Shown here: positions 42,725 to 52,498 of the stretch, piece by piece
How positions within the stretch are numbered: the first letter of the stretch is position 1
Layout: every line of letters begins with the position of its first letter
From: CAWHBO01 sp963827735
GTDB taxonomy: Bacteria; Patescibacteriota; Patescibacteriia; Patescibacteriales; UBA12075
Direction: 5' to 3'
Length of the DNA stretch: 64,000 nucleotides
NCBI GenBank assembly: GCA_963827735.1
Contig: CAWHBO010000005.1
Coordinates: forward strand, 186,001 to 250,000
The notes under the pieces: model-generated
What the model saw: the letters and a program-made list of their open reading frames with translations, nothing else
Told to the model about the DNA's origin: nothing
Database searches by the model: none
Position numbers and translations under genes: made by a program

Positions 42725-43619
42725 TCCACGCCCATCTTGAGGCGGGCCCGGTCCTGCCAGGAAGCACGTGCTTCCCGGCGCGGCAGGCACGGCTCCTTCC
42801 AAGCCCTGACGGCGCCCGCACGCGCCGTTGACGTCGAAGACGGCACCACCGTCACCGCGACGAAGCCATCGGCGGTCGTCACGCTCCCTAACCGATGATC
42901 TGCGCTCCTGCAGTGCCCGTGGCCGGCCAGACCGCTTACGCTGTACCCAGTTCGACCAGCGGACGCTGCGGCTGATCGGGCCAGCGCACCGCCAAGAGCC
43001 CGACGCCGTGGTGGCCGCAAGCCAGCGCATCGGCTGGCTCACCTGGGAGAAGTGCCACGACCTGATCAAGGCCAACTCCGGCGGCGGCTGCGCGTGGCTT
43101 GAGGCTGAGGAACGGACCGGATAATCGGACGGCTGCTCTCCTCGCTCGGATCGCGAGCCCGGCGGGGCAACCTTCTCCAGTGCCACGATTACTTCCGGTG
43201 GAGCAAACGCAGGTCAGCACAGCAACAACTCGTCCGGCGCACGGAGCGCCTGACATCCTCAGGGCATTTTCGAGGAGTTCCGCCGCTGCGGCGAGCGCAA
43301 TCTCACGTCCTGACGTGCGGGCGCTGCTCCGGCCGTTCCGGCGCGATGATCGTCGCCGCGGGGCCACCGTCGGATACGGTGCTCAGCCCCAGGACCTGAC
43401 AGCGGGCTAGACCGTGGCGGGCCAGAAAAAAGCGGTCCACGCGCAGATCAGCGCGTCGATCAGGTCTTCGCGGTGCTTGTGGGCAGCGTCGCTGTCCGGT
43501 GACGCTTCCTCAGCCAGCTGCCTGCCGACCGGGTGGGTGTGCAGGAGGAGCGGCGGGTCAGCGGCTGCCAGCCGGCTGATCCGGCTGATGAGGATGTCGC
43601 AGTTCGCGGCGCGCTCACG
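42725..43619. other. Gene-poor region with no assignable product
   Basis: Plus-strand reading 42828-43124 (RIGWLTWEKCHDLIKANSGG) has protein-like composition but no family. The rest shows only codon-bias shadows on both strands. Confidence 0.3.
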
Positions 43620-43762
43620 TTTCCATTGGGCAGCCGCGACCCGTCGTGGCTTGCGGTGCCGTCATCGCGCGAGCACGCGTCTGCCAGCGCCAGCAGCACC
43701 GGGCGCTCGTTGCCCAATGTCGGCGAGTTCGCCCACACCCAGGTCAGCACCGCGATGCTCAC
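43620..43762 (-). pseudogene. Fragment of a helix-turn-helix protein of mobile-element type
   Basis: From a GTG at 43762 the minus strand reads VSIAVLTWVWANSPTLGNER then PVLLALADACSRDDG, which matches the N-terminus of winged-helix proteins often carried by actinobacterial integrative elements (typical form: TWVW-x-HSP-x-x-GNERLVLLALAD). After about 40 residues the frame is lost. It lies inside the putative element between the two tRNA-Pro copies. Confidence 0.45.
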
Positions 43763-43859
43763 CGAGGCCGCCTTTCCGGGCCCCTGGCCACGCGGGTTCC
43801 GCATCGGCGCAGGCCGCCCGAGCCGGTCCCCTCCGGCCCGCGCCAGTGCAGCGAGCTGG

Positions 43860-44038
43860 TGTCCGATTCTGGGAGTGAAATGGGAGCGGCCAAGTTCCGT
43901 CAGGTGCCCTCAGGTGCGGCGAGCCGCTTCCTGTCACTGCCGCTGACCTGCGCAGACGCGTCTGGCCAGTATGGTCGAACGGATGCGTGCCTGGTTCGGG
44001 ACGAAGAGGCCGCCGGTTCAAATCCGGCCACCCCGACC
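43860..44038 (+). repeat. tRNA-Pro(CGG) 3' half, attachment-site copy 2, with extended repeat
   Basis: Bases 43994-44038 are identical to 37051-37095. The region 43860-43993 is a diverged copy of 36919-37050. Again only the tRNA 3' half is present. It is immediately followed by a hairpin (44046-44077) and then the C-terminus of a second integrase. Confidence 0.75.
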
Positions 44039-44045
44039 AGGTCAG

Positions 44046-44077
44046 AGGCCACTTGTGAGCTTCACAGGTGGCCTTTT
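44046..44077. terminator. Hairpin terminator after the tRNA-Pro 3' half
   Basis: Stem AGGCCACTTGTGA / TCACAGGTGGCCT with one wobble, followed by TTTT. Confidence 0.7.
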
Positions 44078-44104
44078 GCATGTGCTGAGTGACCAACTGA
44101 GTGA

Positions 44105-44419
44105 CTATCCGTCGGAGTCCGTGGCCGGGAAGATGCGATCCATGGCATCGGCACCGTGCAAGAGAACGGGCCGAATCTGCTTGCGGTAAACGGTCTCGGT
44201 TGTGGCAGTGCCGCTGTGCCCGACCAGACGGGCAATGTGCTCGACCGGAACGTCGGCATCCGACATCAGCGAGACGAAGCTGTGCCGAAGTTCCCTCGGA
44301 GTCCACTCCCCGGCTCCAAGGGCGCGCCTGGCGGCGCGCCAGCACTCCGGCTCGTGCTCGCTGAAGCGCCGAAGGACGGTCATCGATACGTGGAGGCCGA
44401 AGACGGCATGTGCCTGCCT
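44105..44419 (-). pseudogene. Tyrosine recombinase (integrase) C-terminal domain remnant
   Basis: About 105 residues: VSMTVLRRFSEHEPECW, then GEWTPRELRHSFVSLMSDAD, VEHIARLVGHSG and TTETVYRKQIRPVL, ending AMDRIFPATD. The catalytic Arg and His (ELRHSF), the GH box and the Tyr (VYRK) are all present, as in integrases of actinobacterial integrative elements. The N-terminal domains are missing: further right the frame degenerates into simple GC-rich sequence. A one-base shift at the end would extend it as VTQLVTQ across the tRNA-Pro 3' half. It probably inserted at that attachment site. Confidence 0.7.
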
Positions 44420-45009
44420 GCCGGTTCGGGCTGAGAGCGACGGGGATACCCGAGCCGCGCGGGCGGCGGGCTGTGCCCGCGCCTCTGCGCTTTGAGGGCG
44501 CCCGGCGCGGACTGGCCCGCCTCGCGTGCTCATCCCCGCGCCTGCCCGCACGGGGCAGCTCGCCGCAACGGAGCGGGCACATGACCGGCCAGCATTTAGC
44601 GAACAGCCGAGGGTTGACGAACAGGTGGCGGCTTCGCCGCAGAAGGCCAGCGGGGCGCTGCCCCGGACCCCGGCCCTCCCTCAGAGATGGGATCTGGTCT
44701 ACCAGGTCATCCCCTCGCCCGGCCAGGCAGAGCGCTACGCCCGAACCCCCGGACAGTGCTAGGGCTCGCTTTGCTCGGCCTCCGGCAGACCCTTGCACTC
44801 CCCGGAGAACCGGGCGCAGCCCCGCAGGGTGCCCGACCGAGGAGATGACCTTCAGCCCGCCAGGTGGTGTCTGCGTGCCAGCCTTGAGTGTGATCATCCA
44901 CGGCTAGATCCCGGCGCCTATCAGAAGAACGAGCGATGAGTGGATGATGCTCGTCCGGTCGCCGAACCGCCAGCTTGCGATGTGTCGTGCATCTACTTAT
45001 GATGGTCAT
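44420..45009. other. GC-rich spacer with simple hairpins
   Basis: Contains GCGGCTTCGCCGC-type hairpins and CTGCCCCGGACCCC motifs that are common in actinobacterial intergenic DNA. No gene can be supported. Confidence 0.35.
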
Positions 45010-45372
45010 GTGAGTAAGGTGCAGGGCCCGATGCGGGAGCCGACGTACTTCGTGCTGGCGTCGCTGCTGGACGGGCCGCTGCATGGTTACGCGATCATCC
45101 AACGTGCCGGGGAATTGTCGGCTGGCCGGGTCCGGCTGGCGACTGGGACGTTGTACACGGCGCTAGACCGCCTTTGCGCTGAGGGATATGTGGAGCTGGT
45201 GCGCGAGGAGATCGTGAACGGCCGGGTGCGGCGCTCGTACGGGCTGACGCCGCCTGGTGCGGGGGCGCTGCGGGCCGAGGCGGCGCGGATGGCGGAGGCG
45301 GCCCGGCTGGTGACGGACCGGGGCCGCGGGCTGCGGGCGGGCGGCGCTGCGCGGAAGGCGAGTCCGGCGTGA
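45010..45372 (+). CDS. PadR-family transcriptional regulator (module 1)
   Basis: 120 residues from the GTG at 45010; the ATG at 45031 is an alternative. It starts VSKVQGPMREPTYFVLASLL, then GPLHGYAIIQRAGELSAGRVR, TGTLYTALDRLCAEGYVE, the PadR winged helix, and ends in an Ala/Arg-rich helix for dimerisation. PadR proteins repress their own operon until a ligand or stress releases them. The downstream membrane-protein gene overlaps it by 4 bases (GTGA), a standard actinobacterial PadR pair in which the second gene is usually the target. Here the partner is broken. Confidence 0.85.
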   Translation: MSKVQGPMREPTYFVLASLLDGPLHGYAIIQRAGELSAGRVRLATGTLYTALDRLCAEGYVELVREEIVNGRVRRSYGLTPPGAGALRAEAARMAEAARLVTDRGRGLRAGGAARKASPA

Positions 45373-45930
45373 CCGCGCTGGAGCGGCGGTGCCGGTGGCT
45401 GCTGCGCGCCTATCCCGCCTGGTACCGGCGCAAGCGGGGCGAGGAGATGCTCGGCACCCTGCTGGAGGCCAGCCCGGCCTGGCCGGAAATGGCCTTCCGT
45501 CCGCGACGCGCGGGCCCTGGCTATAGGAGGTCTGCGGGTCCGAGGCTGGACCTGGTCGCTGTCGATGCTGTGGGTTGCGGCTGGGGCTGTCATCACCAGC
45601 TACATCTTTTACGCCACCACCCCCAACTACATCTCGGCTGACATTTTTGGCACCGGGTTCATCGGGTACGACGCAGGTCCTGCGGCCGTGCAGATCGCCG
45701 CGGTCCTGGCACTTGCCGCCTGGCTGGCTCTCCCTCTCCCGGTGGGGATTGCCGGGCTCATCAGGTTTCGCGGCTGGCGGGCGGCCAACTGGCTCCGCGC
45801 GGCCGCGTGGGCAGGTGCGTGGATCGCGGGCGCCGCGCTGTTGGTGCTGGCCCGTGCCTGGGGAAATTCCCCAGGGTCAGCTGGGGAGAGCTGCCAATCT
45901 GTGCGGCGTGGCTGGTACTCGGGGCCCTGA
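45369..45930 (+). pseudogene. Membrane protein partner of PadR module 1, frameshifted
   Basis: It starts MTALERRCRWLLRAYPAWYR then KRGEEMLGTLLEASP, the typical N-terminus of the membrane proteins paired with PadR. Near 45,480 the frame shifts; the continuation reads ALAIGGLRVRGWTWSLSMLW, ITSYIFYATTPNYI and two to three hydrophobic helices (VQIAAVLALAAWLALPLPVG, AAAWAGAWIAGAALLVLARAW) to about 45,930. The first residues overlap the PadR stop. One indel separates the two halves. Confidence 0.6.
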
Positions 45931-46671
45931 TGACCTCAATACTGGCGGTGCCGGTGACGTCTGACCTGAGAGTGCCTAACTGAGTGATGACGACAATGCT
46001 CGTGGCCACACGCCAGCGGACGCTCATGGATATGAGCGCCCAGGTCATGCGCGGATGCTGCCACGTCATCGAAGTGCCGAAGTGCCCTCGTAATGAACAG
46101 GTCCGCAGATAACCAGTGAAGGCGCGGCCTGGCTTCTGAGTGACCAACTGCGTGACAACGGTCGCGGCGAACCGGATACCACGGGCGGACACCAGCGGAC
46201 AGTCGTAGCAGGCTGGCAGGCTCATCGTGGGTGGCGAGTGGACTCTCTGACTTGCCTGATAAGGAAGAAGTCGATGGAGGCTGAGCCGGTCAGGCGCCCT
46301 GTTCTCATTCCGAAGTTAAAAGGCTAGTTAGCACCTGGTTTACCACCCTCTCGTTGGGTAGTCCCATACACATCCGAATGGCTCGAACAGATGCAATGAC
46401 GACCTATCATGTAGGATCGTGGCATGGTGGAGCATCCCGAACTAGAGCGTGCGCTGCTCGCATCGGTCAATGATGCGATTAACCGACTCGCGCGTGATCC
46501 CAGTGCTAGAGACTACACAACAGATCTTGGCCACTGGCAGCGCGATCCAGAGGGGGCCTTCCGGATAGCGAGCGGCCCATAGATTTTGGAGTCGCACCGC
46601 ACTGAGCCGCCAATTCGATCTGCCTACTTGGACGGCAGTTCTTGACGTGCTTCGCTGAGATGGCAGGCTAA
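45931..46671. other. Lower-GC stretch, mostly non-coding
   Basis: CTGAGTGACCAACTG with GTGAC nearby (46,137) repeats a word seen beside the integrase at 44,088, so integrase debris is possible. A 52-residue frame at 46424-46582 (MVEHPELERALLASVNDAIN) may be the start of the following HEPN gene. GC content drops here relative to both sides. Confidence 0.35.
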
Positions 46672-47803
46672 ATCGCCAACTACGATACTCTCGTTGGAAC
46701 TGCGCAAAATAGTCATCGTATCGAAACAACAAGTATCGGTCGGCGTGTCCTACCACGCCCGAACGAGCTTGACCAGGTCACCGAAGCTTTCGAGAAGCAC
46801 TACCAAGAGATTGAGGCTTTCCTAGCCGCAAATCAGATCGAGTACACAGTTATATGGCCGATGCCAGGCCTCACAATCGATGTGCTACCCATTCAACTAG
46901 AGGCCACGCTAGAGCTCGACGCCATGACGGACCGCGAACTGGGGTTTGCCCTGGATACTGAGATTGTGCGTACGACATTCCCACGCGAAAGGCTCTTTAA
47001 TCGAACGCCTGAACATCGTACTTGTGTGCGCTACCAGTATAGCTTGCCCAAAGTGGTCGGAGACCGGGACATAAATGAGACGCTTCGTACCGGCGAGGAC
47101 ATCGAGAATACGCTTCGGCATATCGAGTTGGCATTGAAAGAGTCACTGGCGATCGTATTGCCAGATGCGATCGGGATGGCAGGCCGCTTTGGCATCTAAG
47201 CAAGCCAGGAAGCCCTCTGTCAGGAGGCATTGCCTTCCAGCAAGCTACGTTGCCACAAGGCCCGCGTCTACGCCGCGCGCATATGAGTAATAGCCAGGCT
47301 TCCGAACTGTTTGAGGTCTGGCAATTTATACGCCAACCTGGGCTACTGCAAAGGCACAAGGGTCTAGCCTGGCCCTCCGTAGGTTGAGCTACCAGGCGCA
47401 ACGAGAGCAACCCGAGGATGAGCTGCTAGACACGATGATTGCCGCCGAGGCGCTGTACCTAACAGACGTGGGTAATGAGGCAGAGCGCGGGGAACTTCGC
47501 TACCGACTTGCGCTACGCGCCGCCCTCTATAGCGGGCTAACCCGAGAGGCAGAAGTCGGATATACTGCACGCGAAGTGCTTGGAATCATGAAATCTGCCT
47601 ACGATGCGCGTAGCGCGATTGCCCATGGAGGGACACCCAAACCCGGAGACATGAAAGTGCGAGGGCAGAGAGTCTCACTTGGCGAGCTTGCTAAGGCCGC
47701 AAAGTCTGTGATTACTGCTGGCTGTCGAGCCGCTCTAGCCAAAGCAGTATCTCCAGAGGGAGGCTGGCCGCCAGACTGGGATGGCTTGGCTTTGGGTGTT
47801 TGA
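46672..47803 (+). pseudogene. HEPN (ApeA-like) protein, broken; in a lower-GC island
   Basis: Frame 1 (open 46672-47199) reads QVTEAFEKHYQEIEAFLAAN, LTIDVLPIQLEATLELDAMT and RTCVRYQYSLPKVVGDRDIN. After a gap, MSNSQASELFEVWQFIRQPG (from about 47,283) runs into a one-base shift near 47,368 and continues LALRRLSYQAQREQPEDELLD, AAEALYLTDVGNEAERGELR and YDARSAIAHGG, to the stop at 47803. The last part contains the R-x4-H motif (RSAIAH) of HEPN RNases within an Apea-type context. ApeA-like HEPN proteins are known in phage defence by abortive infection. GC content here is clearly below the neighbours, which suggests recent transfer. Confidence 0.5.
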
Positions 47804-48313
47804 AAAGCTAAATCTTGCCATTACCCCTGCTTGCGCAGCGAATCGCTTCATCGCGCCACCGGGCTCATTTGGTAGCGCGCCGCGACAAGCGCTCCGGATG
47901 ACGCCAACCGAACCGAACCAGGTAGGGGAACGACCCAGTTGCCAATGCACACGTCCGATGGTGTCACGTGTTCTCGATCAGCGGCTGCGCGGCGCAGGCA
48001 TGCAGTGTCAACCAACTATTTGACATATCGCGGGGGTAGTCAGTTACAGTCGCAGCTCACCCCCGTACGGACAGATCCGAGACCGTACCCACACCGCCCG
48101 ACGAGCGCAACGATCCGGCACGAACAAATGACATACGCCGTGGTCCTGCGACTGTGCTGGCGATGCGTCCAGCTGCCTCCGTGACACCACGCCAACGGCC
48201 ATGCGGGCATCCTCTGAGTCGCAGGTCAGAGGATATGGCCCAGATCGAAGGACAACTCCCTGTAAGACCGTCGCCCCGCGGATGGATGAAGGCGTAATGG
48301 GTAGTCGGCAGCT
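47804..48313. other. Intergenic region without supported genes
   Basis: Mixed composition; no repeats, tRNA or protein motifs were recognised. Confidence 0.35.
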
Positions 48314-48619
48314 ATGGAAGATGTCCCTCCCGGGAGCCCTGACTTCGGGTCTCACGGCGCGGTCCCGCCAGGTCGGTCACCGGAGCCTGTGGAGTTCACC
48401 GAGGAGCAGAAGCGCGAAATCGCACAAGCCCTATATCAGGCCCAGATCGAGCTGCTGCGGGCCATCGCCCGCGCGGCCGACCAGGCTGACAGTAGTTACT
48501 CGGCACGCAGCGCTGTGCGTCATCTAACACATGCGCTGGGGACCCTGCGTGCCACCGCGGGCCGAGCTCAGTCCCGGTCGCCGTTCTTCCCGGGGCAGCC
48601 GCCATGGATCGGCCCCTAG
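48314..48619 (+). CDS. Small hypothetical protein (101 residues)
   Basis: An open frame in one piece with a balanced, helical central part (EFTEEQKREIAQALYQAQIE, then RAIARAADQADSSYSARSAV). The N-terminus is Pro/Gly-rich. No Shine-Dalgarno sequence is evident and no family was recognised. Composition favours real coding over the opposite strand, which reads as Ala/Arg/Gly noise. Confidence 0.4.
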   Translation: MEDVPPGSPDFGSHGAVPPGRSPEPVEFTEEQKREIAQALYQAQIELLRAIARAADQADSSYSARSAVRHLTHALGTLRATAGRAQSRSPFFPGQPPWIGP

Positions 48620-48649
48620 CCACCGCTCTCGGGACAAGATCAACATGCT

Positions 48650-48900
48650 CCTCGTTCACGCTGTTGAGTTGTCAAGTTTCGAGCAGACCTTGCTGACACC
48701 GGCAACCGGCGCCTAACACGCAGCTCTTGCCGTCTGCCGATCTTGCTAACGGTTTGCTGACAACGGCTGTGGAAACGTGGGGTTGGTCTTGGACCCCAAA
48801 AGGGAGCCAACGCGTCATGCGGCCCGGGTCAGGCGGCCTGTGATGGACCACCTCGGAGTCTGCAAAGCCTCCTAAAAATCGGAAGCAATGCCGCGTGGCC
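48650..48900. repeat. Diverged copy of the integrase-tail/tRNA-Phe repeat
   Basis: GAGTTGTCAAG...CTTGCTAACGGTTTGCTGAC and GCAAAGCCTCCT-AAAAAtCGGAAG recur, diverged, at 50,905-51,015 and 52,225-52,480. The pattern fits the end of an integrase gene beside a tRNA-Phe attachment site. Confidence 0.4.
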
Positions 48901-49068
48901 TAGCTGGCCGGGCCGGAAGCCGTACAGCACACAAGTACAGCAACGCCATCGGCCGGGAACGACTCCGACAAGCTGCCGTGAGACAGCGACCTGCCCCAAC
49001 GACCACGAATGACCTCACTGCCAGGAGTTCGCATCGAGGTGCTCACTGTGACTCGTAGTTTTATCAAG

Positions 49069-49275
49069 CTAGTGCGGACCACGCCCGGCCTTGTTGATCT
49101 TGGTGATGGCTGCGCGGAGGTCGTCGGGGATGGGGTCGGCCGCGGTGATGAGGTGGTCGCCGGCCTGGATCTGGATGGTGCGGTAGCGGCGGCTGGCTGA
49201 CTGTGCGACCTGGGTGACTCGGCGGACCTCCGTGCGTGGCTCGGATAGCTCGTCAAAACGGTCAGAAGCTTCCAT
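49069..49275 (-). CDS. Small hypothetical protein (68 residues)
   Basis: The minus-strand frame from the ATG at 49275 reads MEASDRFDELSEPRTEVRRV, TQVAQSASRRYRTIQIQAG and DDLRAAITKINKAGRG. The composition is balanced and helical at both ends. It is divergent from the frameshifted gene that starts at 49396. No family or ribosome site was recognised, so this is tentative. Confidence 0.35.
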   Translation of the reverse strand: MEASDRFDELSEPRTEVRRVTQVAQSASRRYRTIQIQAGDHLITAADPIPDDLRAAITKINKAGRGPH

Positions 49276-49395
49276 GCCACACCATGATCGCAGCACCTCA
49301 CGGCTCGGGCGCTGATACTCCCGATCGACCTCGGCGCAGACCTCCGGCTCAAAGTAATGGCCGCGTCCACGCCGACTGCCTCCGGACCAGCTGTC

Positions 49396-50208
49396 ATGAA
49401 TCGCTTGGTGCCTGGCTTTCCGCTGTTCCGCGAGTCCGATCTGAAGCGAGTCGATGGCTGGGGTAGTAAGACCAGCAGCGGTAACGTCGCGCTTGTGAAT
49501 TCGGACGAGCCGGACGACCACGCAGCCGAGCAGAGTCCTCGCGACCTGGAATTGGCGGTGCAGATTGCTGTCGCCTTCATAACCAACGTGCCCTATTTGT
49601 ACAGTACGGAAGCAGGCCTGCTGGCGGCGAGTGCAGCTCCCATCCTGATGGCGATCGCAAATACTCGCGCCGTACAGAAGCTTGGCAGACGGCGTGCGGA
49701 GCACTCTGGCGAGACGATGCTCGACGCCGCTGAGGCTGCCAACCTGCTGTTGCGCGAATTCCTCGACCACGCCGTCTCGGACGAGCGCCGCCAGAAGCTT
49801 CTGACCCGCACTTTGTGGATCGCTCAAGATGCCGCATTGAGAGCACGAGACGCGTCCTTGCTCGGGCTCTAGCGAATGGGGTGATGGGCGACCAAGCAAA
49901 GCTAGACGAGGAAGCACTTTTCATACGTGCCATCGAGGACATCGATGAGATGCACATTCGCCTGCTGGGGCGGCTCGCGGGAGGCGGGCGATGGGACGCC
50001 CCCCGAGAGCATCGTAAGGGGAGATCCCGGACTTGTCAGCGCTGGGCGTCGAGTCGCTATTGCGCACGCTAGAAGTGCATGGCATCGTCCGAACCCACCT
50101 TTCCGTCCCACCGGGGGGAGCCGTCCGCTCACTTGATCCGGTCGTATCACCACCCTCGGTGAACTCCTGCTCGGAAGGCTGGCTAACGACGGTCGAGGCC
50201 AGGCCTAG
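49396..50208 (+). pseudogene. Hypothetical protein split over three frames
   Basis: Frame 1 (49396-49835): MNRLVPGFPLFRESDLKRVD, RDLELAVQIAVAFITNVPYL, ERRQKLLTRTLWIAQDAALR. Frame 2 (about 49,840-50,010): RALANGVMGDQAKLDEEALF, IRAIEDIDEMHIRLLGRLAG. Frame 3 (about 50,020-50,208): GVESLLRTLEVHGIVRTHLS, ending after another shift as GELLLGRLANDGRGQA. The pieces follow one another without loss and end 2 bases before the next start codon. No family recognised; charged and helical, probably cytoplasmic. Confidence 0.4.
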
Positions 50209-50210
50209 TC

Positions 50211-50767
50211 ATGACCACTCTGATAAGGCAGCAGCTACGCCTCGGCCTCCGTGACTGGCGAGACTTCATCAGAAACAAGACCGTGGTGGGCCTCCTTGTC
50301 GCGCTCCTCGCAGTTGCCATCGGACTCGTCTTTAATCACAAGGTGTCTTACCTGGCATTGATCGCGTGGGGCGTGGTGGTAGCAGCGGGCCTGCTATTCG
50401 CTGTCATCCGGGCGCTCACGGGCTGGAACGGCGCAACTGGCGCCCGGCAGAGAACCCGATCAAATATCCCCCAGACAGCCCGCGATACCTCTACCTCTGT
50501 ATCAACTTCAAAGGACCTATCGGGCTGCGTCTGTCAAGCAATCCACCCCTGTGGTCATGCGAGGTCCGGCACAAACATGGGTGGCCGTATCGGACGAACA
50601 AGATCTTCGGCGGCGGCCAGTTGCTGTCGTGCGACTTCCCCTCCAACTTCGGTACCGCACCTCCTTTGGCCTCTGGTCGTTATGTTGTCACGTTTTACGA
50701 GCAGCCACGCGGTCGGCGGCAGCGAATCATGCACTCGTATCAGATCAAGGTGCCTGCGGAGCCGTAG
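50211..50767 (+). pseudogene. Two-helix membrane protein, one frameshift
   Basis: It starts MTTLIRQQLRLGLRDWRDFI then KTVVGLLVALLAVAIGLVFN and ALIAWGVVVAAGLLFAVIRA, two membrane helices. Near 50,435 the frame shifts to NWRPAENPIKYPPDSPRYLY, then LRLSSNPPLWSCEVRHKHGW and RYVVTFYEQPRGRRQRIMHS, a soluble beta-rich domain ending at 50767. It begins 2 bases after the preceding broken gene, so the two were an operon. Function unknown. Confidence 0.45.
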
Positions 50768-50904
50768 CTAGCTGTGGTCGCGTCCCCGAACGCCGCGCGG
50801 TCTCGTTCAGGCCGCGCTGCAGGAGTCGGACTACGTCGGCCAGGCTGAGACCGGCGGAGACTAGTGCGACCCCCTCGGCGCCGGGGCTAATCAGGAACGG
50901 ACGC

Positions 50905-51015
50905 TCTGCGTGCAAAACGAGGAATTCACTGTTTAGTTGTCAAGGCTCAAGCAGGCTGAGCTGCCGCTGAAGCCTGGCGATGCCGCCGCTGCAGACTCCG
51001 GCGGTCTTGCTAACA
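50905..51015 (+). repeat. 110-bp direct repeat, left copy
   Basis: Starts TCTGCGTGCAAAACGAGG and ends GGTCTTGCTAACA; matches 52225-52337 except for a few bases. It lies immediately outside the left terminal inverted repeat of the cassette. Confidence 0.85.
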
Positions 51016-52223
51016 CCTGAGTTGGGCCACGACTCGGCTCTCAGCGAGTCGTCAGCTGGCTGACCTGCGGTTTCGTTGTACGCGAAAGCTGAAGCTGTGC
51101 ACTAATCCTGGTCCGGTAGTGTGAGCCCTGTCCCGGTGGGTGCAAGCGGTGCAGACCGTTTCGGGCGCTTCGGCTGGGCCCAACGGTCTGACCTCGTGGA
51201 CTTGACGCGAGTCGGCCGCCGCGCGGCGCTTGAGTGATGTTGGAGGTAGGTAGGCATGGCGAACCCGCATTTCGCGAACCTTGGCGATGTCTGGAAGCAC
51301 CTGTTGCTCACCGAGGTCATCCGCTGGCTGCGGCCCGCGCACTACGTCGAGACCCACGCCGGGTCGGCCATCTATGCGCTCTTCGACGACCTCGAGCGCG
51401 GCCTTGGCGCGGAGATGTTCCTCAGCGCGTCCTCGGAAATCGAGCCCTTGCGCAGCAGTCCCTACCGGCGGCATGTCCTGGAACTCGGTCGCGGCGCTGC
51501 GCCGTCGTACCCAGGTTCGGCGCTGCTGGCCATGATGCTGCTGGGCCACGCGTGCCGATATGTCTTTTGCGACACCGACCCGTCAAGCGTCGCCGGACCT
51601 CGAGCCGCGCGCGAACGGCTTGGGCTGCGGGACGAGGTCCGGGTGATCCACGGCGATGGCATCGCGGAGACAACGGCGCTATTGCATTCCCATAGCATTG
51701 GCGCGGCCAGCCTGGTGCACGTTGACCCGTTTGATTTCCGTGCGGCTGGGCGCGGCGTCCTCAGCGCGTTCGAGTTAGTCACGTCGCTCGCTGCTGCCAG
51801 CATCCGACGTTCGCCTGGTACGGGCTGACAGCGCGATCAGCCGCGCACGAGCTGTTCGATGAAGTGACCTCCGCGGCGCCCGCTGCTGGGGCCTGGTGTG
51901 CCGAACTGCGTGTAGGCGGACAGCGAGCGAACGCGGCGGGCATCGGCTCGGGCTGCGGTGTCCTGTTCACCGCCGGGGACCTGGCTGGGGTCGAGTCGAT
52001 GCGGCGAGCCGCCGACGCCTACGTCCGCGCATTCAACGAGCACGGTGTCGCCGCCGATGCCGGCGTCGACGTGACGGCCAGCTTCGTCCTATCCCCATCC
52101 GGCACCAGCTGAGGACAGTCGTGCCAGCCGCACCGCAGCAATTTCGGCGCGCTGGCTGCGCACCACTGTCACCGAAGTCAGGTCACGGCCGAAGGAGGTG
52201 TGCACTAACTTGGCCCAACTCAG
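51016..52223 (+). mobile_element. Cassette with 14-bp terminal inverted repeats carrying a methyltransferase gene
   Basis: CCTGAGTTGGGCCA (51016-51029) is the exact reverse complement of the last 14 bases (52210-52223). The 1.2-kb interior carries one recognisable gene, the RlmJ-like methyltransferase, and no transposase. The whole is flanked by 110-bp direct repeats, far longer than a normal target duplication. Confidence 0.5.
51256..52112 (+). pseudogene. RlmJ/COG2961-like methyltransferase, one frameshift
   Basis: It starts MANPHFANLGDVWKHLLLTE, then HYVETHAGSAIYALFDDLER, GAEMFLSASSEIEPL, CRYVFCDTDPSSV and ASLVHVDPFDF. The GDVWKH...ETHAGSA block matches the N-terminus of the RlmJ family (23S rRNA adenine-N6 methyltransferase), where ETHAG corresponds to the DTHAG S-adenosylmethionine site and DPFDF to motif IV. 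Near 51,797 the frame shifts and continues HPTFAWYGLTARSAAHELFD, GAWCAELRVGGQRANAAGIG to 52112. GGAGG lies about 10 bases before the ATG. Motif IV is DPF rather than the NPPY or DPPY type, so the target may differ from rRNA. Confidence 0.6.
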
Positions 52224-52224
52224 G

Positions 52225-52337
52225 TCTGCGTGCAAAACGAGGAATTCACTGTTTAGTTGTCAAGGCTCAAGCAGGCTGAGCTGCCGCTGAAGCCTGGTCG
52301 CATGCCGCCGCTGCAGACTCCGGCGGTCTTGCTAACA
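52225..52337 (+). repeat. 110-bp direct repeat, right copy
   Basis: Second copy of 50905-51015, with a 2-base insertion (GGTCGCATG against GGCGATG). Bases beyond it (TTGCTAACAGACTGCTAAC) resemble the 3' end of integrase genes, and a tRNA-Phe 3' half follows. Confidence 0.8.
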
Positions 52338-52454
52338 GACTGCTAACTACGGTTATGGATCCCTGCCGTCAGGCCTGGTCAGTCAGATTGCGCAGCGCGA
52401 CATATTTGGCCGGTCAGATGGCCGAAGGTGGACCGACTTTGACCCGCAAAGCCT

Positions 52455-52498
52455 CCTGAAAAGCGGAAGGTCGGCGGTTCGATCCCGCCCCTGACCAC
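52455..52498 (+). repeat. tRNA-Phe(GAA) 3' half, attachment-site remnant
   Basis: CTGAAAA anticodon loop, stem GCGG, T-arm GGCGGTTCGATCCCGCC and acceptor CCTGACCAC. The 5' half is missing; the preceding bases (CCGCAAAGCCT) are not tRNA. The opposite strand gives the well-known spurious reading SNRRPSAFQEALR that marks integrase genes running into this tRNA. Confidence 0.65.

Noticed and set aside
43662..44897. A 411-residue minus-strand protein across the integrase and tRNA region
   Set aside because: It contains the well-known spurious reading SGWPDLNRRPLRPE from antisense tRNA and otherwise only GC-bias residues.
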